The translations under genes were made by a program, and so were the position numbers. The notes under the pieces are model-generated. The model was not told where the DNA came from. It saw only the letters and a list, made by a program, of their open reading frames with translations, and made no database searches. This document shows, piece after piece, positions 14,401-23,400 of a stretch of 64,000 nucleotides of DNA; the stretch's first letter is position 1, and each line of letters starts with the position of its first letter. This DNA is from Aplidium turbinatum (Eukaryota; Chordata; Ascidiacea; Aplousobranchia; Polyclinidae): contig OU964930.1 in the NCBI GenBank assembly GCA_918807975.1, positions 14,006,372-14,070,371 of the forward strand. The letters run 5' to 3'.

Positions 14401-17400
14401 CTATGCAACAGCAGCAGCAACTGAATCTCCTTGTTGTACCAGATGTCAATATCATCAATTTTAATTCCCTAAAAATATAAAATAAACTTGACTTGAAATA
14501 ATAATAATGCAGTCAATGAGTTGTGCATTAGTTCAAATTTTTGTTGAGTATTCTACAAAGATTACTGATACAGCTACGTACATAATCAATAATTATTCTA
14601 TACCAAGGAGTTCTTGTAGATTTGTATCTTTGTCCTGCTTGGGGTTGCATGAAAGTCAAACACGAAACTACATCCTTTCAAATTTGAAAAAAAAAATTGC
14701 TCCACGTGGGTGCAACAATCTCATGGGTTTGTGTTGAAATAAGATAGCTTACTTGATAAGATAAAGTAACGTATTGTAATATTCTATTACAACTTGCCAT
14801 ACCTTGACTGTGTATGTACTGACCAACTTGGCTTCGACCCCATAAAGATCATGTTTATGTTTTTATTATCCCTCAGGTTGTTTTTGCATTCCAAGACGTA
14901 AACAACAAGTCGTGTCCCAGCTCCCAGAACTCGAAGGCCAAGCGCGTTTCAGTCGAACTCGTCGATCAACCATGCGTAGTATCCACTCCGGTAATACAAC
15001 AGCATGAGTATCGGCATGTGCATTTTGGTTGATATTTATGAGCAACTCACAAAGTGTAACGTAAATATCGTGATGACTCCTTTGCACGTCAATTTAATTC
15101 AACCGCATGCATGGAACCAGCGAGGGTCTAGCTTTCTGGAATTGGTTGCGCCTTTAATTTTGGATATTGTTTTGCTTCAAAATGTAAAAACTAAACGCAT
15201 TATCAGCAAGCTTTCAAAAAATAAACTTTTTTAACAAAAAATAAAAAACCCAAAATGAAGATATCATTCTCATGTTCAAACGTTTCGAAAACTAAACTGC
15301 TTTCATTTTCATTGCTATTAAATTAATTGAAAATGAAAACAGTTTAGTTTTCGCAACGTTTACTGAACATTTTAGTATCTATATTTCAGGTTCTTTATTT
15401 TTTATTAAACTGTTTTCATCTTCAGTGCTGAACAGTTTGCTGAACATGAGTTTAGTTTTGACATTTTGGTCTATTTATTCTTTGCTTTGCTTAATTTCAT
15501 TAATTTTTGCAAGCAAACCTTATGTAATCGCAGTCTTGCTCTTGCTGCACTTCTATCTTGACACTGCACTGTCAATTGTTTTGTCTGTTGCTAGCGATCT
15601 CTTGACATCGGTATGATGCCGCTAAAGCTTCTTTACTTTTAAAGCTGCATTTCCAATATTTTTCACAACATGTCCTCATTCCCAGACAGCAAAAATTCGT
15701 CATTTTTGCATTGACTCAACGTCTGCAGACGTTGAGACAATGTAAAACTGTCAGATTTTCCTGTCTGGGTTATTACCTTTTTTTCGATAAAGAAGCACTC
15801 ACGAAAGGCTAATGATAATAATTAATAAAAGCGTAATTACAACGTTGTTGTTAAAATCATTCTGTTTGAAATATACATTGCATGTTTGTGCCTTTAATCT
15901 GCATGGCTTGATTATATTTCAGAGCTCTACGCACGCTCAACATCTCCATTAGGTTAGTAATAAATCCACCACCATTTTGCATCTTATTTGAATGTTGATT
16001 AATTGCAGTTGAATTTTTTGTTTTGTTTCAGTTACTTTTCAATGCAGCATCGCGTCAGAAATTTATTTTACGCTAAACGAGAGATGAAAACAAACTTTTG
16101 CGTTTCACGAACACTGAAGCAAGTTGTAAAATTTCAACTCACAAAATAGCGACTGCTTGACGTGATAGTGAGGGCACTTGGCCGACCCTCGAAAAGGCGA
16201 CGGTTGGTCTCCGCTTAAGAGCATGCGGCATTGTTATTGGCAGAACGCTAAATGGCATGCCTGAAGGTGGACACGAAGATTTGCTTTCATACTTCCCCGT
16301 GCATTTATTTAAATCTTCGTCAACCAGTGATTGGTCAGTGAAGATTTAGCCTTGATACGCCGACAAAAAGTGCTTAAATAAAATTATAAACTGCATTTCT
16401 TAAGTTTGTTAACAGTGAAACTATGGTTAATTAGTTATGCATCTAACAGTTATCCTTGTATTCAGTTGAAAAGGAGACCTTCAACGACTTTGACGACGAC
16501 ATATTTGAAAGTGAAGCTGATGACGGGTCAAAAGGTCAAGGGTCATACAAAGTAGAGGGGAAAAAGTTGGTCTGGCAGCAATTTAAAGCCTTGTTTGTAA
16601 AACGATTCCACCATGCAAGGTACGTCATGATTGAGAAACTCACCGTCTCCAGATTCTTCGAGATTTCCTGCTGTAACACCAGCAAGAACAACTGGCACTG
16701 ATAAATGTTAACAGGGCTTTGTAATGTTTACATTTTGTAAGCCAAGGTTTATTTTTCGAATGCAACAATACAGGGTCACAGAGTAGTCAGTTGCCACCCT
16801 CTAACAAAAAGTTAAATAAACCGCTCAAACTAAGTTGAACAAAAAAGCGTGAAATTGAAGGAAGAAATTATAGATCACATATTCTTGTTTTTTAACATGG
16901 TAACCTTCTCTCGTACCAGATTATTCAATTATTTGTTTACAATGAACTTTTATTCAACTTTTTTTTTAACAATTATGCTTAAGAATAACAAGAAAAACAT
17001 GATACTGAAACCCTCCAACTCGTTTTCTACAGGAGGAACACAAAAGGCATCATCGCGCAGATTATTGTCCCAGCTGGATTTGTTGCCTTGGCTTTGTTGT
17101 TTGCGCTTATAGTACCTCAGGTTAAAAGCTTCCCCCCACTTGAACTACAGCCCTGGATGTATGGGGATACCAACACGTTTTACAGGTACTTGTTGAGAAT
17201 AGTTTACCAGCTGGAAGCACCTTAAAGATCCTTTATAAAATTATAAGTGACCAGTTTGCAGATTATAACTTCTTGTTTTGTATTTTGTGAACTGTTCTAT
17301 GCAAGAACTGTTCTATGCAAGAACTGTTCTATGCAAGAACTGTTCTATGCAAGAACTTTTTCGCATGACATATTGTTTGGTAGTGTCAATTATTTCAAGT

Positions 17401-20400
17401 TCACATCTGTTTGCGTTTAGTGCTTTTCTGGTAGAGCTTTCAAAAATCTTATCAAGGTGAACTTTTGATGAACTTTTTAAGACAGTTGGGTTGTCAATGC
17501 GATAATAAACTCATTCACTGACCAACCCATCAACGTTTTGGACTGAATTGCAACAATGATTAATCGAGAACTATTCCAGCGACGACTTGCCGAACAGCAG
17601 CCTGTCATCCGGTGTGAGCCAGTCATTACTGGATAGCCCGACTCTGGGAATGAGATGCGTCACTGGATACCAACTGCTGAATGAAAATGGCACCCTGTTG
17701 TCCTGTGAACATCAACAGAGTAAGCATCGGCAACGTAGTAACAATTAAATTTTGCTTAACCGCGTTTGCTTGGTTTCGTTTTCACATTTTGTATTATTTT
17801 CGTAACTTAAGGCTACTAAAACTGTATTTTTAAACTTAAAGCAAACTGTATTTCTGAATTAAAAAATGAAGAAAAAGGTGGAATGTATTTTACTTGTCCC
17901 TTTATTGCTTTCCGCGATTTTCCTTGGTTTCAGTCCGAAGCAAACAAATTAGGTATTTTTACTGATTTAATGTAAAAAAAAAGTCTGATTTGCTGTCTAA
18001 TCTTCTACTGAGAGCATTTCCACTCACATCCCGTTATTTCAGACGGTCCGTGGCAAGATCACACAGAGATTGCTGGTTTCAGCCAAGACGTGTCGTCGAA
18101 CCAAACTCTCACTTGTGCTTGCACTGATAAGGAAACCAGGGTTCTACTTGCTGGTAAAGTTGAATTTCAAATTTGTTGGTAGTTTTTTTATCAGTATTTT
18201 CAATTTTTGTTGGTAGTATTTTGTAGTTTCAAAAATGCAGTGAAAATTGTTTAGAAAATTATTGTTTGTTATCAGAATGTCCTGTCGGTGCTGGTGGTTC
18301 TGCAACACCACGTGTCTTAACGCAGTCTTCTGATTGGATGTACAACATGACCGGACGTAACCTTTCAGATTGGCTTGTGAAAACGGTCGACCAGTAAGTC
18401 AATCAAGTTGATGCCTGCCACTTTTCCGCGATGCTTTGTTAGTTACTTTTTCTGTGACACTCATCGTCAACTTTGCAGCAACACACTCCTTTTGCTTTTT
18501 TAGGTTCATACGAACCCGTTTTGGAGGGTTATCGTTAGGAGAAGTTTACTATCGTGGCTTCTCAGCCGCCCAGATCCAGCCAGTGATTGAGTTTGTTGAG
18601 GCGAACAGCAATTTTTCACTCGCGAACGCCAGCAACAACCAGACCGTGAACAGATTTGTGGAAAATCTTGCCCGCAGTGAAAATGCAAAGGTATTATATA
18701 AGTTAACGTCTAAATAACGTTTCTTGAATTCCCAAACGAAAGAAAACTGACAACCCAAACAAGTTGTAATGTTCATGTGATATTTTTAGAAAAGTAGCTA
18801 CTTCAGAGTGAATAAGTTGAGAGTAGTTTTGCTTGTTGTGTCGCAATTTTTCCAGTTTCGACTTATCCTAAATTCTTTTCAGGTTTGGTTTGACAACAAT
18901 GGGTTTCACTCGATGCCAACTTGGCTGAATATCTTAAGCAACGCAGCTTTGCGCTCGTCTCTTCCTCCTGGTGAAAATCCAATGGAGTACGGCATCGCTG
19001 CGATCAACCATCCTCTGGAGTTCACCAAATCCACTGTTGACCTTGCAGCGTTGTGAGTTTTGTAAAGGACAAGCTTAACAAGATATTAAAATCAGTACTT
19101 TTTACATTGAATCAGCGTCTGAAGATTTTGAAACGATGTCAGAAGGACGGATTTTGCAAATAGATAACGATTTCCAACTACTTGGATTTCATAGAGTTCA
19201 GTTACAAGTATAACATTTTCCTCCTCAAACAACGACTTTGAATATTTTAAACTTCATGCAGTTCTCCACTTTGCTCCATTTCTTGAAGTTGTGGCTTGAC
19301 CCATGTTGTAACGGCTACTTTCTATTTCGTCTCTGACATTGCTCTAAGCAGAAATTTTAAAATAGGGTGAAATTTTAGTATTTTGATACAAACTTTTTTT
19401 GTGTTATCTGATGACTTGTTGCATAAGTTACAGGTAAACTCATACAAAAACAATTTCTAAGCACCCCTTGTTAAAATAACACCTTTACAAACTTCCCAGG
19501 TGTCAAATCTAGCATTTATATAAAACTCTGGGACGTTAAAACTACATAAAATCGTTTTATGCCAATTAAAAAACAATCGTAGTCAACATGAATGCTGTTT
19601 TCCAGGTCCCAGTCAATCACAGACACGCTGATATCGATATCTGTCATCTTCGCTCTGTCCTTCATTCCTGCCAGTTTTGTTATATTCTTGATTGAAGAGA
19701 AGGTCACCAAAGCGAAACATCTTCAATTCGTAAGCGGAGTGAACCAGTTCGTATACTGGATATCAACTTTTCTTTGGGATATGGTAAGAACATTGTCATT
19801 GTTTAGAAAAAAATAGCTTCAGAAACTTCTGTTTCAATAAAGTGGTATGAAACTGAATGTGTTTAGGTCAGAAATTTGCAAACTCGTAGCACTGCCTGGC
19901 CAAATTCATAGAACCAGCTTGGTCCGCGGGCCACAGCTGTGTTCTACATAGTGATAGGCTATGTGGTCTATGTAGTGACTATGTAAAATACATAAGTTAA
20001 GTAGCCTCAACGTAGGCAAAGTGCGGTAACACGCCATCAGCACTGTGACAAGTAAGCTATATCCTTGAAAGGAACAATACTACTGTACTGTCAAGTTCCC
20101 GTACTTGCGTTCACTGAAAATATCTATTGTTCACTATAATTAATATGACGAATGTGCACGCACTAAAATGACCACGCAGCTACCTCGCATAGCTCGCCTA
20201 ATTTCACACCGGTTGAACTTGTGGGGTTGAAAAAATAATGTTTATCACACGTTGTAAACTTGAGACATAAATGAAAATCATCTAGCGGGCCACACTTTAT
20301 TTAAATTCCGGACCTTTCCCCCGGGCCAAAAAGTTTAAGCTCGCAGGCCAAGGTTTGCACAGCCCTGATTTAGGTCATGCATTAAACTTTTTATTTTTCT

Positions 20401-23400
20401 GGAAATCACCTTTAAATTAAAGGGACATTTGCTTTCCAGGTGAATTACATCATTCCAATTATTATTGTCCTTCTTATTTTCCTTTGCTTTCAAACCAAAG
20501 CATATGTGTCACCTGATAACTTTCCGTGCTTGGTGAGTCTGCTACTTCTCTATGGATTTTCAATCACGCCAATGATGTACCCTGCCAGTTTCTACTTTGA
20601 GGTAAGTTTGTGTTTCACGATGCTGCCCAGCCAACAATTTCAATATTATTACATTGAGTCAACGTATCAAGTCTAAGAAATCAATGTGAAAAAGGATTGA
20701 TTTTCACTATATTTTATATCAGTGCATTTATGCATTTTGCATGAATTGAATATATTCTCAGGTTCCCAGCACGGCATACGTTGTTTTGACCTGTGTCAAC
20801 CTGTTCATTGGGATCAATACCAGCATTGCCACTTTCATCTTGGAGGTTGGTGAAGTGTGTTAATAACGTTTGGCTGGATCGTTATGACTTTTCAGAACTA
20901 TATCATTCAAATGCGATTATGTTTCGCTACCTAATTGCTGTTGGAGGAATTGACCTCTTTAAAGTTGTAAAATATGATATTAAAGTTATAAGTTTGTTCG
21001 ACCCGTTCAATTAGAATTGTTACAAATTTTTTTGTTTCTTTTTTTCGACCTTGAATTTTTTGTTGTTGACTGAATGTGAGAATACTTATCTTCAAACTGA
21101 GAACTCTTTTTTAGGAGCTTATCTTTTGGCAATTTGAAAACTTGTGCAAGCTTTGAATCACTAACGCAGGCTTGGTCACCGATATTGACAGGATGAAGTT
21201 TCCGCTTATACTTAAATTGCATTCACGTTAACAGGTCACTTTCTAATTCTCCGCTACTGCTTTTCACAGCTTCTTGACGATCCCATCCTCACTGAAGTGA
21301 ATTCATACTTGGTCCAAGTCTTTCTGATCTTTCCACAATATTGTCTTGGCCGAGGCCTCATCGACATGGCTCTCAATCAAGCCTACGCCGACGCCTATGC
21401 CTCGTTTGGTTCGTTATTTTCTAACGTTTTCTCTTCTGAAAAATAGATTTGTGCACATTTATCATAGCAAGCAATGAGGAACATAGTGAATGATGGCAAC
21501 TGGTTATTGCGAGACTTTATATTTCAGTAGCTACATTGATCAACAAACTCGATGCACCAACTGAACTTTTACATTTAATTGACTTATGCTAATGGTTTTC
21601 AGCTGGTTTGTAGTCACGGCCCCCTTTCAAAGAATTATCAAGCTTGCGGACAGAATGACCAAAAATTAAATCTTTGAAGAGATGCATGCATTTTTGGTTC
21701 GATTTGTTTCGGTTGTTTCGAAGGTTTATCTATTCTAAATAACTATCGAAACCAGTCACTTCTCATTTCAGGTATCGATAATTACGTGAACCCGTTCACG
21801 TTTACTTTGGTTGGAAAGAACTTGATGGCGATGGCGATCGAAGGCGTTGGCTTCTTTGTTATCACTGTGCTCATACAATACAGGTTTGCTCGGCGCGAGA
21901 CATTTGTTGACTGACTGACGCAGAAGTAGAACCCAGATCTGGCCCGAACTTTACACTTTTTGTCTAACTGTTTTCTTGCCTTGAATCTGTTTCAAAGATA
22001 AAAGCGCCGTTGGCTTTTCAAGGTTCAACCGCGTCCATCTTTGGACCGATGTTTTTTACTCATTGCTATATTAGAAAGGAATGGATCAGTTATAATAGAA
22101 TTTTATCCCATTATGGCTGAACTGCTACCACTCTTCATCGATGGGGCTATCAAAACACATCAATCTGTCCAAATTGCGAAAAAAAGCAGACAAACTGGTG
22201 ATCATGTGATTTTAGACTGTTTAATGTTTATGGACTGCACTACCCGGTGATTTCAACACAGTTTACCAGTACGGAAACGTTATTTAAAAACTGGCTACAA
22301 ACGAACTATTGCTCTTTTGTTGTTTTTCAAAAACTTCCCGCAATCCATGCAATCTCAAAGGAAGTGATACTTATAGTAACTGCTTTCTAACACTGACCCA
22401 GGGAGACAAATCTTTTTTACGTTGATTTAGCGTCCGCAGACATTAAATCAATGTAAAAACGATGCATTTTACCAGCTGTAGAAGTCTTTCGCTAACGCTT
22501 TCTGATCATTTTTAGGTTCTTTGTCAAGCCACGCAAAGTTGTCACTCACAGCCATGACCAACCGTTCGACTTGACTGAGCATGATGAAGATGTCGTAGCT
22601 GAGCGGAAGCGTCTGATTGGTGGAAACAGTGATGACATATTGCAACTCAATAACTTGACAAAGGTTTTCCGCAAACAAGGAGCAAATACAAATCTCATTG
22701 CTGTGGACAGGTAAAGAAACTTATTCATCCTACACTGCCCTTGGAAGGTTATTAAGTTATCATGACTTTAGCTTGAAGTGGCATGTCAAGAAATCGTTCT
22801 TTGATTTTGTCGTTGCAATTCATTTTAAACTTTTGACTTGAAAAACGCACAAAGGTTTTTTTAAGGGATGAAATTTCGTTCGGAATGGCAAACTCGAAGC
22901 TGCAGGTTTTCGTCTGACTCTCTTCGGGAGCTTCGAGCTATGTGTAACATTCTACTCGCAACTTTCAAGCTTTTTACCACCAATCAACTCTTTAACAGAA
23001 AACTGAACAAAACAATCGTATTCGAGCAAAAAAATAAAACACAGAGAATGCTCTTTTTTGAATTGTTGTCTGTTGTTTTATAAACGCTTTCTTTGTTCAA
23101 AAAGAGTCACATCTTGTGTGAAAGGATTTGATTCATAAACAAATTGCTACTATTATCTGGCCTTGGTTTGTTAAAGTTCAAAAAATGTTCACAAGTTACA
23201 TGCTGTTTTCGTGCTAATTTACGTGAAGTATCATGCGAAGCATGACCGGCCATCCTTACTATATCTTCATCTTTTAGATTATGCTTTGGAGTTCCAAAAG
23301 GCGAATGTTTCGGCTTGCTGGGCGTGAATGGGGCCGGCAAAACAACGACCTTTAAAATGCTGACCGGTGACGAAACACCAACTGCTGGTGACGCTTCAAT

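Noticed and set aside
17280-17360. CRISPR-like array
   Set aside because: Contiguous 16-bp units without spacers: an ordinary minisatellite in an animal intron.
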